64,000 bases of DNA, taken from contig DATJIW010000054.1 in assembly GCA_035492775.1 (NCBI GenBank), positions 74,407 through 138,406 of the forward strand. Reading direction: 5' to 3'. Of the stretch, positions 8,201 through 16,630 are shown piece by piece (position 1 is the stretch's first letter; the number at the start of each line of letters is the position of its first letter). A program made the translations under genes and the position numbers. The notes under the pieces were generated by a model that worked only from the letters and a program-made list of their open reading frames with translations, was not told the DNA's origin and made no database searches. The DNA comes from DATJFQ01 sp035492775 (GTDB taxonomy: Bacteria > Acidobacteriota > Vicinamibacteria > Vicinamibacterales > 2-12-FULL-66-21).

Positions 8201-9610
8201 CTACGCCGTTGCCGCGTACGTGCGCGCGGCATCACGCGCGAGCGCCAGGACGCCCGCCTCGAAACTGGTTTTGTGGCAGTTCGGCGCGTGCATGTCGCCA
8301 AGCTCGTTGTGGGCCGCGACCGTGCATCCGCCGGCGCACACCGGGATGAACGCGCAGTCCTGGCACATCTTCCACGCCGAGAGCCGTTCGAAATTCCTGA
8401 GCGCCTGGGTCCGGAATGCGTCCTCGCGCCCGTCGATGTGTCCGATCGACTGGCGCGCTTCGCCGGCGAACCCCGGGCACGCGTACAGCGATCCGTCGGG
8501 CCCGATCGTGTGCGCGTGGGATCGGTGAATCTCGCACGGGCCCATGTGGACGCCGTCAACAGTGTTGAAACCGTGCTTCTTCGTCTCCTCGCGAAGGAAC
8601 GCCATCTTCTCGTCGACGACGCTGCAGGCATCGCATGCGCTGCTGACGCCCGTCCCCGCCGACGTCATGCACGCGCCGTTGAGCGGCTTTCCCTCGGAGC
8701 CGACGGCGGTGAGCGGGATGATGCCCTTGCCGGAGATCTGCGTCTCGCGGATGACCGGCTTGAACGTGACGCGTCCGAGCTTGTCTGCGAAGTCCTGCTC
8801 GCTGAGGAAGTCGAGGAGCGCCGGATACGAATCGACGGTCTCCACGTCGAAGTTGCCGCCGATCGAAATCTTCGCCAGGCTGGCGACCTGCTGGACGTTC
8901 GCGATGATCTTGTCGAATGTTCCCTGGCCGCCGCGGAGCGGCCGCATCCGATTGTGCGTGTCGCGATCCCCGTCGAGCGTGATCTTGATGCCCGAAAGGC
9001 CGAGTGGATTCAACCGTTCGACGACCTCGCGCGTGAGCAGCAGGCCGTTGGTAATGATGCTGATCGAGAGCTGGATGCCGCGCTCGGCGCACGAAGCGTG
9101 CAGGCGTTCGGCCAGGAGGTACACCACCGGCAGGTTCAGCAGCGGCTCGCCGCCGAAAAACGTGAGGATCAGCCGCGACGGCTTGAGCGCGTCGAGCCGC
9201 CCTTCCGTCCACCCGGCAACCCGTGCCGCGGTCTCGAGCGACATCTTCGCGGCGTGCTTGTTGTAGTCGCCGTGGTCGCCCTGGATGCAGTAGCCGCACG
9301 CGAAGTTGCACTGCAGCGTCGTCAGTACGGTGACCTTCACCGTGTCGGCGCCCTCGCGAACCTCGCGGAAGTACTCCTCGAGCGCGAGCCGTTCACTCTG
9401 ACGGCTGTTGACGACGAACCCGTGCTCGGCGAGCAGCTCCAGCGTGCAGCGCTCTTCGTCGGTGAGCGGGGCGGACATCCGATCGATGCGATCGAGAAAA
9501 TCGATGACGTCGGGAGAGACCACGATCTGCGCGTCAGTGAACGTGTTCATGAGGAACACGTCGCCGTTTCCGTCGATCGGCGCGCGCACGTTGAACATCG
9601 ATGACTGCAT
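8201..9610 (-). CDS. Radical SAM/SPASM peptide maturase
   Basis: The protein has 469 residues. The N-terminal 90 residues (from FNVRAPIDGNGDVFLMNTF) form a small domain that could bind a leader peptide. The radical SAM barrel follows, with the 4Fe-4S motif CNFACGYC and the SAM-binding FFGGEPLLN. A C-terminal SPASM domain has Cys in GPCEIH and SLYACPG and an exact Cx2Cx5Cx3C set (CQDCAFIPVCAGGC), then a final Cys. Such enzymes install thioether, cyclophane or related crosslinks in short peptides. Two tiny peptide genes follow directly. I chose the ATG at 9610 because it is the first ATG after a 283-base gap and matches the usual start. Confidence in class is high; the chemistry is unknown. Confidence 0.9.
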   Translation of the reverse strand: MQSSMFNVRAPIDGNGDVFLMNTFTDAQIVVSPDVIDFLDRIDRMSAPLTDEERCTLELLAEHGFVVNSRQSERLALEEYFREVREGADTVKVTVLTTLQCNFACGYCIQGDHGDYNKHAAKMSLETAARVAGWTEGRLDALKPSRLILTFFGGEPLLNLPVVYLLAERLHASCAERGIQLSISIITNGLLLTREVVERLNPLGLSGIKITLDGDRDTHNRMRPLRGGQGTFDKIIANVQQVASLAKISIGGNFDVETVDSYPALLDFLSEQDFADKLGRVTFKPVIRETQISGKGIIPLTAVGSEGKPLNGACMTSAGTGVSSACDACSVVDEKMAFLREETKKHGFNTVDGVHMGPCEIHRSHAHTIGPDGSLYACPGFAGEARQSIGHIDGREDAFRTQALRNFERLSAWKMCQDCAFIPVCAGGCTVAAHNELGDMHAPNCHKTSFEAGVLALARDAARTYAATA

Positions 9611-9667
9611 AGCGCTGCTGCTGTCGTTGAATTCGCGCCCCGTCAGGGTCGCGCCTACCCGCGAAAC

Positions 9668-9683
9668 TGCAACGGGTGTTCCG
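9668..9683 (-). promoter_or_regulatory. Candidate sigma-54 (-24/-12) promoter of the maturase
   Basis: Reading the minus strand, CGGAAC is followed by five bases and then TTGCA. This gives the invariant GG and GC doublets with exactly ten bases between them. The -12 half is perfect and the -24 half is degenerate compared with TGGCAC. Transcription would start about 45 bases before the maturase ATG. The neighbouring NtrC-type regulator is the natural activator. Confidence 0.5.
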
Positions 9684-9845
9684 ATGAAAGGCAGGTTGTC
9701 GAAAGAGTCGTAAAGGTGCGCGGTGGTGCGCGGGGCGCCGTTAATTCCGGCGGTTCGATCGGACTCTATGTGACGCCGGAACGGGTCGGGTCCGCGCCGC
9801 GGCGCGTGAAAACGCGCTGTCAACGGCCAACGCGTTGTCCGCACC

Positions 9846-9861
9846 GGCCAAGAAGTTGGCC
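9846..9861. promoter_or_regulatory. Inverted repeat GGCCAA-N4-TTGGCC
   Basis: Two perfect six-base arms separated by GAAG lie about 165 bases upstream of the candidate sigma-54 element and 33 bases after the regulator stop. A second looser pair, AACGCG/CGCGTT, sits at 9811-9836. The pair could be an enhancer site for the NtrC-type regulator. It could also be a hairpin ending the regulator transcript, although no T-run follows. Confidence 0.3.
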
Positions 9862-9893
9862 GCTCTTGGTCCGCGGATTCGGCGCCGTGTCTC

Positions 9894-11279
9894 TCACGCC
9901 CCGCGGATCTTGCGCGCGAGGTCGTTGAGTTCGAGCCGCTGCATCTTGTGCTTCAGCGTGCTGAGCGGCATTCCGAGATATCGCGCGGTGCCGGTCACGT
10001 TCCAGTTGCACTTCTCCAGCGCGCGGAGAATGAAGTTGCGCTCGAAGGTGTCGCACGCGTCCTGGAACCGCGTTTCTTCCGACGCCGGGCTCGAATCGAG
10101 TTTCGCGAAGTGATATTCGAGCGGCAGGTCCTCGTCCGTGATCCATTCCTTGTCGCTCACCGCGACCAGCCGTTCGATCAGGTTTTCCAGCTCACGGATG
10201 TTGCCCGGCCACCAGTAGGACGCCAGGATCTTGAGGGCCGAATCCGCGATCTCTTTGACCGGCTTGCGGAACTTCGTCCGGTACCGCGCGAGGAACAGCC
10301 GGGCGAGTTCGGGCAGGTCTTCGAGCCGCTCGCGCAGTGGCGGCATCCGAATCGGGATGACGTTGATCCGGTAATACAGGTCTTCGCGGAATCGCCCTTC
10401 CTTCACGGCCCGTTCGAGGTCGGCGTTCGTGGCGGCAACCAGCCGGAAGTTCGTCCGGATTGGCTTCGACCCGCCGACGCGCTCGATCTCGCCTTCCTGG
10501 ATCGCGCGCAGCAGCTTTGCCTGCAGATCGAGTTTGAGGTCGCCGATTTCGTCCAGGAAGAGGGTCCCGCCGGCGGCCAGCTCGAACTTTCCGAGCTGCT
10601 GCCGGTGCGCTCCCGTGAACGACCCTCGTTCGTGGCCGAACAGTGTGCTCTCGACCAGCTCATGCGGAATCGCGGACATGTTGACCGCGATGAACGGAGC
10701 GGAGACGCGTCCCGACTCCCTGTGCAGCAGCCGCGCGAGCAGCTCCTTGCCCGTGCCGCTCTCGCCAAGGATGAGCACCGTCGCCGAGAGCGCCGCCACC
10801 CGGTTGACCAGCTCGACGATGTCGCGGATCTGCTTGCTGGGGCCGATGAGGAATTCGCGCTCGCTCTGCTCCGCGACCTGCGCGCTGAGCGTGATGACCT
10901 GGCGGTTCAGGTCCTGACGCTCGCACGCGTTGCGGACGAGCGACCGCAGTTCGTCGTAGTCGAAATCCTTCGTTATGTAGTGGTAGGCGCCGTTCTTCAT
11001 CGCCTGCACCGCGGTCTCGACTTCGTTGATGGCCGAAATCATGATGCACTCGACGAGGCTGTAGTTCTCTTTGATGATCTTCAGGACGTCGAAGCCGCTG
11101 ATCCCCGGCAGCCGCACGTCGAGCAGAACGAGATCGATATCTTCGCTCTTCATCAGTCCCAACGTGCCTTCCCCGGTTGCCACACTGATGACCCGGTAGT
11201 CGCGCTTGAGGATCGCCGCCAGGGTGTCACGCATCCCCTGATCGTCGTCGCAGATCAGGATGGTCTTTTGTGGGGTCAT
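9894..11279 (-). CDS. NtrC-family sigma-54 response regulator
   Basis: The protein has 461 residues. A receiver domain (1-120) has acidic pocket CDDD, phospho-acceptor Asp in LLDVRLP and Lys in ITKDF. The AAA+ sigma-54 activation domain (about 145-375) has Walker A GESGTGKE, the sigma-54 contact loop as GSFTGA (usual GAFTGA), Walker B GGTLFLDEIGD and WWPGNIRELEN. A Fis-type helix-turn-helix closes the protein (NWNVTGTARYLGMPLSTLKHK). It lies upstream of the maturase in the same orientation and probably pairs with the histidine kinase at 4477-6225, the only kinase gene of that class in the window. Confidence 0.92.
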   Translation of the reverse strand: MTPQKTILICDDDQGMRDTLAAILKRDYRVISVATGEGTLGLMKSEDIDLVLLDVRLPGISGFDVLKIIKENYSLVECIMISAINEVETAVQAMKNGAYHYITKDFDYDELRSLVRNACERQDLNRQVITLSAQVAEQSEREFLIGPSKQIRDIVELVNRVAALSATVLILGESGTGKELLARLLHRESGRVSAPFIAVNMSAIPHELVESTLFGHERGSFTGAHRQQLGKFELAAGGTLFLDEIGDLKLDLQAKLLRAIQEGEIERVGGSKPIRTNFRLVAATNADLERAVKEGRFREDLYYRINVIPIRMPPLRERLEDLPELARLFLARYRTKFRKPVKEIADSALKILASYWWPGNIRELENLIERLVAVSDKEWITDEDLPLEYHFAKLDSSPASEETRFQDACDTFERNFILRALEKCNWNVTGTARYLGMPLSTLKHKMQRLELNDLARKIRGA

Positions 11280-11334
11280 TCGCCGACGGCATTCTATCGT
11301 GGAGGCGGCGCTCTCGTGATAACGTGAACCGGTT

Positions 11335-11583
11335 GTGCTGGTGTTGACCGTCGCGGCCGTCGCGCTGCTGTGCGCGTGGGCGTCCTGGGTCAGGGCCGGA
11401 AGGCTGGCCCGGAAGCTGGACGCATTGACGCAGTCGTACTGGGAATTGCGGTACGACTACACGCGTCTTAGATCGCAGGTTGCGCGGCTCGACCCGGGGG
11501 AAGCCGAAGCCGAACCCGCCCCCCCTGCCGCGCAGGGCCAGGTCGCCTTCGTGCCGCTGGCCTCCATGAAGAAAAAGAGTTGA
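11335..11583 (+). CDS. Small membrane protein with coiled-coil tail
   Basis: The 82-residue product starts at GTG. It has one N-terminal hydrophobic segment (VLTVAAVALLCAWASWV), a charged coiled-coil-like stretch (residues 25-52, LTQSYWELRYDYTRLRSQVARL), and an Ala/Pro/Glu-rich tail ending in KKK. I recognise no family. It ends one base before the lpdA ATG, so the two are probably translationally coupled, and it may anchor or accompany the dehydrogenase complex. That role is speculative. Confidence 0.6.
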   Translation: MLVLTVAAVALLCAWASWVRAGRLARKLDALTQSYWELRYDYTRLRSQVARLDPGEAEAEPAPPAAQGQVAFVPLASMKKKS

Positions 11584-11584
11584 G

Positions 11585-13009
11585 ATGGCATCCGAATATG
11601 ACGTGATAGTGATCGGGTCGGGGACCGGCGGCTACGTCGGCGCGATCCGGGCCGCCCAGCTCGGCCTCCGGACCGCCGTCGTCGAACGCGCGCCCGCGCT
11701 CGGCGGCACGTGCCTCAACTGGGGATGTATTCCCACCAAGGCCCTGCTGGAGCACGCGCATTCCCTCAAGATCGCCCAGCAATGGAAGGAATGGGGTCTG
11801 ACGCTCGGAGAGGCCGCCCAGTCGATCGGCCTCGACATGAATCAGGTCCAGGCCCGGAAGGACAAGATCGTCAAGCAGCTCACCGGCGGCGTCGAGTTCC
11901 TGTTCAAGAAGAACAAAATCGACTGGATCAAAGGTTCGGGCCGGCTCGCGGGCAACGGCAAGGTCGACATCACTGAAGGTGCCAAGCAGACGCTCACCGC
12001 CACCAGGGAGATCATCGTTGCGACCGGTTCTGCCCCCCGCAGCGTGCCGGGCATCACGATCGATCGTAAGCAGATCATCACGAGCGACGAAGCGATCGGC
12101 CTGAAGGCCGCGCCGAAGTCTATCGTGGTCATGGGGAGCGGCGCGGTCGGCGTCGAGTTCGCGTCGATCTTCCGGCGTTTCGGTGGCGACGTGACGATTA
12201 TCGAACTGCTTCCGCGTCTGGTGCCGGTGGAGGACGAAGCCGTCTCGGCCGAACTGGAGAAGTCGTTCAAAAAGCAGGGCATCAAGGTCATGACCGGCAC
12301 GAAGGTCACGAGCGCGAAGGCGGGGCCGAAGGGCGTCGATCTCGAGGCGCAGACGCCGGACGGAAAAACGACAAAGCTCAACGCCGAATATCTGCTCGTC
12401 GCGACCGGCCGTGGGCCGGTGACGACGGGTCTCGGGGCGGAAGACCTCGGGCTGCGGATGGAGCGCGGCTATGTGTTCGTCGATCGGGAGTACCGGACGA
12501 ACGTGCCTGGCATCTCGGCGATCGGCGATGTGATCACGTTCGACGCGCCGGGCCACCAGCAGCTCGCGCACCTCTCTTCCGCGGAAGGCATCGCTCTGGC
12601 CGAGCGGATCGCCGGCAGGGAATTCCGGCCCATCAACTACGAGCAGGTCCCCGGGTCGACCTATTGCGATCCCGAGATCGGCAGCGTCGGGCTGACGGAA
12701 GCGAAGGCGAAGGAGCGCGGCTACGATGTCCGGGTCGGCGTGTTCAAGTTCGGCGTGCTGGGACGCGCCCGCATTGCGAACGAGACCGAGGGGTTCGTCA
12801 AGATCGTCGCCGAGAAGAAGTACGACGAGATCCTCGGCGTTCACATGATCGGGCCGCGCTCGACGGAGCTCGTCGCCGAGGCGACGCTCGCGCTGCGCCT
12901 CGAGTGCACGGTCGAGGAACTGATCCGTACCATCCACGCGCATCCGACGATGTCCGAAGCCGTCAATGAAGCGGCGCACGCGGCGCACGGGATGGCGATT
13001 CAGGCATGA
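11585..13009 (+). CDS. lpdA: Dihydrolipoyl dehydrogenase (E3)
   Basis: This 474-residue flavoprotein reoxidises dihydrolipoamide in 2-oxoacid dehydrogenase complexes. Visible elements are the FAD GxGxxG (VIGSGTGGYVGAIRAAQLG), the redox disulfide GGTCLNWGCIPTKAL, the NAD-binding VVMGSGAVGVEFASIF and the second FAD motif ISAIGDV. The C-terminal HAHPTMSEA carries the catalytic His-Glu pair. The length is standard. It heads a plus-strand run with E1 alpha, E1 beta, E2 and lipB and is likely a dedicated E3. Confidence 0.95.
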   Translation: MASEYDVIVIGSGTGGYVGAIRAAQLGLRTAVVERAPALGGTCLNWGCIPTKALLEHAHSLKIAQQWKEWGLTLGEAAQSIGLDMNQVQARKDKIVKQLTGGVEFLFKKNKIDWIKGSGRLAGNGKVDITEGAKQTLTATREIIVATGSAPRSVPGITIDRKQIITSDEAIGLKAAPKSIVVMGSGAVGVEFASIFRRFGGDVTIIELLPRLVPVEDEAVSAELEKSFKKQGIKVMTGTKVTSAKAGPKGVDLEAQTPDGKTTKLNAEYLLVATGRGPVTTGLGAEDLGLRMERGYVFVDREYRTNVPGISAIGDVITFDAPGHQQLAHLSSAEGIALAERIAGREFRPINYEQVPGSTYCDPEIGSVGLTEAKAKERGYDVRVGVFKFGVLGRARIANETEGFVKIVAEKKYDEILGVHMIGPRSTELVAEATLALRLECTVEELIRTIHAHPTMSEAVNEAAHAAHGMAIQA

Positions 13010-13016
13010 CGTCTGT

Positions 13017-13083
13017 CTCCGGGTTCCAGTTCCCGTTTTGCTGAAGATGCTGGACACTGGAAGCCGGCAACCGGAAACTCGTT
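13017..13083. repeat. Intergenic array of degenerate heptamers before the E1 alpha gene
   Basis: The 77-base gap between lpdA and the E1 alpha gene contains two oppositely oriented runs. GGGTTCC/AGTTCCC units lie on the left. On the right, read on the minus strand, the units are GTTTCCG, GTTGCCG, GCTTCCA and GTGTCCA. The style matches other 7-8 base arrays in the window. Confidence 0.5.
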
Positions 13084-13086
13084 GAG

Positions 13087-14178
13087 ATGTCATTCAACGT
13101 CGAAACATCTACGAAGGCGTCAGAAGCTCTTCGTACGAATCAGCTTCTCGAGATGTACTACTTCGCGCGCCTGGCGCGCGACGTGGAAGAGCGCCTGGTC
13201 ATTCTCTTCCGCCAGTCGAAAGTGATCGGCGGTCTCTATCGCAGCCTCGGCCAGGAAGGGGAGTCGGTCGGCACGGCTTACGCGCTGGAGCGTCGCGACG
13301 CGGTGCTGCCGCTCATCCGCAACATGGGCGCGTTGATGACGGTCGGCGTGCGCCCTCTCGAGATCTTCCGCCAGTACATGGCAAAGGGGACCGCGAACTC
13401 ACGCGGCCGCGACCTCAACATCCATATCGTCCATCTGCCTGATGCCGACGCCGACGAGCCGGTCATCGTGGGACCGATTTCGATGCTCGGCGATTCCATT
13501 CCCGTTGCAGCCGGCATTGCGATGGGCTCGCGCGCCAGGGGAGGCGACCGCGTCGCGATGGCGTGGATCGGCGACGGGGCGACGAGCACGGGCGCATTTC
13601 ATGAAGGGTTGAACTTCGCCGCCGTGCAGAAGATTCCGCTCATCGTCGTGGCCGAAGACAACAAGTACGCGTATTCCACGCCGATTTCCAGGCAGATGGC
13701 GATTACGCACATCGACGAGCGCGCAGCTTCGTACGGCGTGCCGCACGAGATGGTGGACGGGAACGACATCCTGGCCGTCTACGACGTCGCGAAGCGCATG
13801 GTCGATCGCGCGCGCGCAGGCGGCGGTGCTCAGCTGATCGGTATCGACACGATGCGCATGCGGGGACACGCGCAGCATGACGATGCGCGTTATGTGCCGA
13901 AGTCGGTGCTGGAGGAATGGGCGGCGAAGGATCCGATTGCACGATTCCAGCGTGTGCTCATCGAACGCGGCGTCGCGACGGCGAAGGAGCTGGCGGATAT
14001 CGATCGCATGACGAAGGACTACGCGGCGAAGGAGGCCGACATCGCCGTGGACGAACCCATGCCCGATCCCGAGTCGGTGCCTCGAGGCGTGTACGCCGGC
14101 GACGATTACGCCGTCCCGAGGGTGGAGCTGGTGCGGTCGCCGTTTGCCGCTCGGGTTGCGGCGCCGGCGGATCACTAA
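13087..14178 (+). CDS. 2-oxoacid dehydrogenase E1 component, alpha subunit
   Basis: This 363-residue ThDP enzyme decarboxylates a 2-oxoacid and passes the acyl group to E2. The ThDP motif runs from GDGATSTGAFHEGLNFA to EDNKYAYST at residues about 158-190, and the phosphorylation-loop region RMRGHAQHDDAR is present. The sequence resembles branched-chain or acetoin-type E1 alpha as much as pyruvate dehydrogenase. Because the E2 inner-core type is equally ambiguous, I leave the substrate open. It pairs with the E1 beta gene at 14353. Confidence 0.88.
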   Translation: MSFNVETSTKASEALRTNQLLEMYYFARLARDVEERLVILFRQSKVIGGLYRSLGQEGESVGTAYALERRDAVLPLIRNMGALMTVGVRPLEIFRQYMAKGTANSRGRDLNIHIVHLPDADADEPVIVGPISMLGDSIPVAAGIAMGSRARGGDRVAMAWIGDGATSTGAFHEGLNFAAVQKIPLIVVAEDNKYAYSTPISRQMAITHIDERAASYGVPHEMVDGNDILAVYDVAKRMVDRARAGGGAQLIGIDTMRMRGHAQHDDARYVPKSVLEEWAAKDPIARFQRVLIERGVATAKELADIDRMTKDYAAKEADIAVDEPMPDPESVPRGVYAGDDYAVPRVELVRSPFAARVAAPADH

Positions 14179-14335
14179 AGAGGCACGAAGGCCAACGGAG
14201 GATGCCGGAGACCTGTCGCGCCCGCGCTTCGCGCGGCGGATCGCCGCAGGCGGCCGGCGCGACAATCGACGCACCGGTTCGTTATCCGTCGCGTAGAAGC
14301 TAGTGCAGCCTCCGTGACATCCGTGGCCTCTTAGT
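14178..14335. repeat. Structured intergenic element with terminal inverted repeats
   Basis: The gap between the E1 subunit genes is bounded by imperfect inverted repeats of about 27 bases. The left one starts AAGAGGCACGAAGGCC, and the right one, read on the minus strand, starts AAGAGGCCACGGATGTCACG. Inside is a perfect nine-base pair, TGTCGCGCC (14214-14222) and GGCGCGACA (14256-14264), plus a smaller CCGCGC/GCGCGG hairpin. This resembles a REP- or MITE-like unit; no transposase is encoded. Confidence 0.5.
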
Positions 14336-14352
14336 AACGACGGTCTTGACAT

Positions 14353-15327
14353 ATGCCTGTTGTGACTTATCTCGAAGCCATCCGCCAGGCGCTGTTCGAA
14401 GAGATGGCGGCCGACGAGCGCGTGTTCGTCATGGGCGAAGACGTCGGAGAGTACGGCGGCGCGTTCAAGGTGACGGAGGGTCTTCAGGAACGTTTCGGCG
14501 GCGCGCGCGTGATCGACACGCCGATTTCCGAGCAGGCCATCGTGGGATCCGCCATCGGCGCCTCGTACATGGGACTGCGGCCGGTGTGCGAAATCCAGTT
14601 CATCGATTTCATCGCCTGCTGCTTCGACATGCTGACGAACTTCGCGGCGACCAGCCGCTACCGAAACGGCGCCGGTGTCCCGATTGTCGTGCGTGGCCCG
14701 TGTGGCGGCGGAGTCGGCGGCGGCCCCTTTCATTCGTTGAACCCCGAAGCGTTCTTTCTGAACACACCCGGGCTCAAGATGGTCGAGCCCTCGACGGCGT
14801 ACGATGCCAAGGGGCTGCTCAAGGCCGCCATTCGAGACGACGACCCGGTGTTGTACTTCGAGCACAAGTTTCTCTATCGCCGCATCAAGGACGAGGTGCC
14901 GGAAGAGGACTATGTGGTGCCGCTCGGACGCGCGGCGGTGCGCCGCGAGGGATCGGACCTGTCGATCATCACGTTCGGCGCGATGGTCCATACCGCGATG
15001 GACGCGTCGAAGCAGCTCGAAGCGGACGGCGTCAGCGCCGAAGTGATCGATTTGCGCTCGCTCGCGCCTCTGGATCGCGAGGCGATTCTCACGTCGGTGT
15101 CGAAGACCAGCCGCGCGCTGCTGCTGTATGAAGCGCGCCGCACGGGCGGCATCGGCGGTGAGCTGGCTGCCATCATCGCCGAGGAGGCGTTCGAGTACCT
15201 CGACGCTCCCATCGTCCGGATCGCGTCCCAGGATGCTCCGGTCCCCTATGCGCCGCCGCTCGAGGCGGCATTCCTGCCCAGCGTGGCGAAGGTCGTCGAT
15301 GCGGCACGAACGTTGGTAAAGTACTGA
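14353..15327 (+). CDS. 2-oxoacid dehydrogenase E1 component, beta subunit
   Basis: This 324-residue transketolase-type subunit completes the heterotetrameric E1. It shows the N-terminal MGEDVGEYGGAFKVTEGL, TPISEQAIVGSAIGAS, the pyrimidine-binding region RGPCGGGVGGGPFHS and the C-terminal ARRTGGIGGELAAIIAEEAF. It starts at ATG after a repeat-filled gap and ends one base before the E2 ATG. The length is typical. Substrate specificity (pyruvate, branched-chain or acetoin) cannot be settled from the sequence alone. Confidence 0.9.
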   Translation: MPVVTYLEAIRQALFEEMAADERVFVMGEDVGEYGGAFKVTEGLQERFGGARVIDTPISEQAIVGSAIGASYMGLRPVCEIQFIDFIACCFDMLTNFAATSRYRNGAGVPIVVRGPCGGGVGGGPFHSLNPEAFFLNTPGLKMVEPSTAYDAKGLLKAAIRDDDPVLYFEHKFLYRRIKDEVPEEDYVVPLGRAAVRREGSDLSIITFGAMVHTAMDASKQLEADGVSAEVIDLRSLAPLDREAILTSVSKTSRALLLYEARRTGGIGGELAAIIAEEAFEYLDAPIVRIASQDAPVPYAPPLEAAFLPSVAKVVDAARTLVKY

Positions 15328-15328
15328 C

Positions 15329-16630
15329 ATGCCCACGAATGTCGTCATGCCCCAGATGGGGGAATCGATCGCAGAAGGCACCATCGTTCGATGGATCAAG
15401 AAGGTCGGCGACAGCGTCGACCGTGACGAACCGCTGTTCGAGATCTCCACCGACAAGGTGGATGCGGAGATCCCCTCTCCCGGTGCGGGCGTGCTGACGG
15501 AAATCAAAGTCAAAGAGGGAGAGACCGTCCCGGTGAACTCGGTCGTGGCCGTGATCGGGGACGGCAGCGGCAAACCCGCGTCCGAAACCACCGCGGCGCC
15601 GGCCGCACCTGCCCGCGCATCTGAGATGCCGGAGAGCGCGGCGGGGCAGCCCGAGGCCGCCCCGGCCGTCGAAGCGGTTGTTGCGGGAATCGAGCGCGTG
15701 CCGGCGGAGCGGGGCGAAGCGGCGACTATAGAGGATCTGCGACGGCAGAAATCTTCGCCGCTCGTGCGCCGCATCGCGCGCGAGCACAACGTCGACATCC
15801 AGCAGATTCACGGCACGGGCATCAACGGCCGCGTCACGAAAACCGACATCCTGGGGTTCATTGAATCCGGTTCCACCGCGGCCGTGCCCGCTGCCCGCCC
15901 GCCGGTTCCGACCGGCCATGTCCCGGCGTTTCGTCCCGGCGAGCGCGTCGAGATCGTCCCGATGACGATCATGCGCAAGAAGATCGCCGAGCACATGGTG
16001 ATGAGCGCACACACCTCGCCGCACGTGTACTCGGTGTACGAGGTCAACTTCGGACAGCTTGCCAAACTGCGCGACAGGAAAAAGGCCGATTACGAACGCG
16101 CGGGAGCGAAGCTCACCTACACGGCGCTCATCGCGAAGACAGTCGTCGATGCGCTCCGCGCATTTCCCGTGTTCAACGCCTCGATCGACGGCGACAAGAT
16201 CGTTTACAAGAAGGACATCAACCTCGGGATCGCGGTGGCGCTGGATCAGGGGCTGCTCGTGCCGGTCATCAGAAACGCAGACGAAAGAAATCTCCTCGGA
16301 TTGAGCCGCGCGATCGAGGACCTCGCGTCGCGTGCGCGCTCCAAGAAGCTGAGCCCGGAAGAAGTGCAGGGCGGCACGTTCACGATCACGAATCCCGGAG
16401 TCTTCGGAGCCGTGTATGGCCTGCCGCTGATCAATCAGCCGCAGGTGGCGATTCTCGGCGTCGGCGGCATCGAAAAGCGCGCCGTCGTCGTCGACGATGC
16501 GATCGCGATCAGGCCCACGTGCCACATCTCGCTGGGTTATGACCACCGCTTGATCGATGGAGCCGACGCGGGCCGCTTCCTCGCGTACATCAAGGAGCGG
16601 CTGGAGCGCTTCGACGAGGCATGGATGTAA
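15329..16630 (+). CDS. Dihydrolipoamide acyltransferase (E2)
   Basis: The 433-residue core enzyme has an N-terminal lipoyl domain (1-80) with the lipoylation lysine in ISTDKVDAEIPSPGAG. An Ala/Pro-rich linker, a peripheral subunit-binding domain (SSPLVRRIAREHNVDIQQIHGTG... near 145-180) and the catalytic domain follow. The active site motif is SLGYDHRLIDGADAGRFL near the end. The single lipoyl domain and DKVDAE motif are more like branched-chain or 2-oxoglutarate E2 than classical multi-lipoyl pyruvate E2. Its last ten bases overlap lipB. Confidence 0.9.
   Translation: MPTNVVMPQMGESIAEGTIVRWIKKVGDSVDRDEPLFEISTDKVDAEIPSPGAGVLTEIKVKEGETVPVNSVVAVIGDGSGKPASETTAAPAAPARASEMPESAAGQPEAAPAVEAVVAGIERVPAERGEAATIEDLRRQKSSPLVRRIAREHNVDIQQIHGTGINGRVTKTDILGFIESGSTAAVPAARPPVPTGHVPAFRPGERVEIVPMTIMRKKIAEHMVMSAHTSPHVYSVYEVNFGQLAKLRDRKKADYERAGAKLTYTALIAKTVVDALRAFPVFNASIDGDKIVYKKDINLGIAVALDQGLLVPVIRNADERNLLGLSRAIEDLASRARSKKLSPEEVQGGTFTITNPGVFGAVYGLPLINQPQVAILGVGGIEKRAVVVDDAIAIRPTCHISLGYDHRLIDGADAGRFLAYIKERLERFDEAWM

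Noticed and set aside
7945..8631. 228-codon minus-strand frame overlapping the maturase and peptide genes
   Set aside because: It is in a different frame from the maturase, has Arg-rich shadow composition and no motif.
13399..15798. 799-codon minus-strand frame across the E1 genes
   Set aside because: It mirrors three conserved genes, carries no motif, and spans an intergenic repeat. It is a high-GC shadow.
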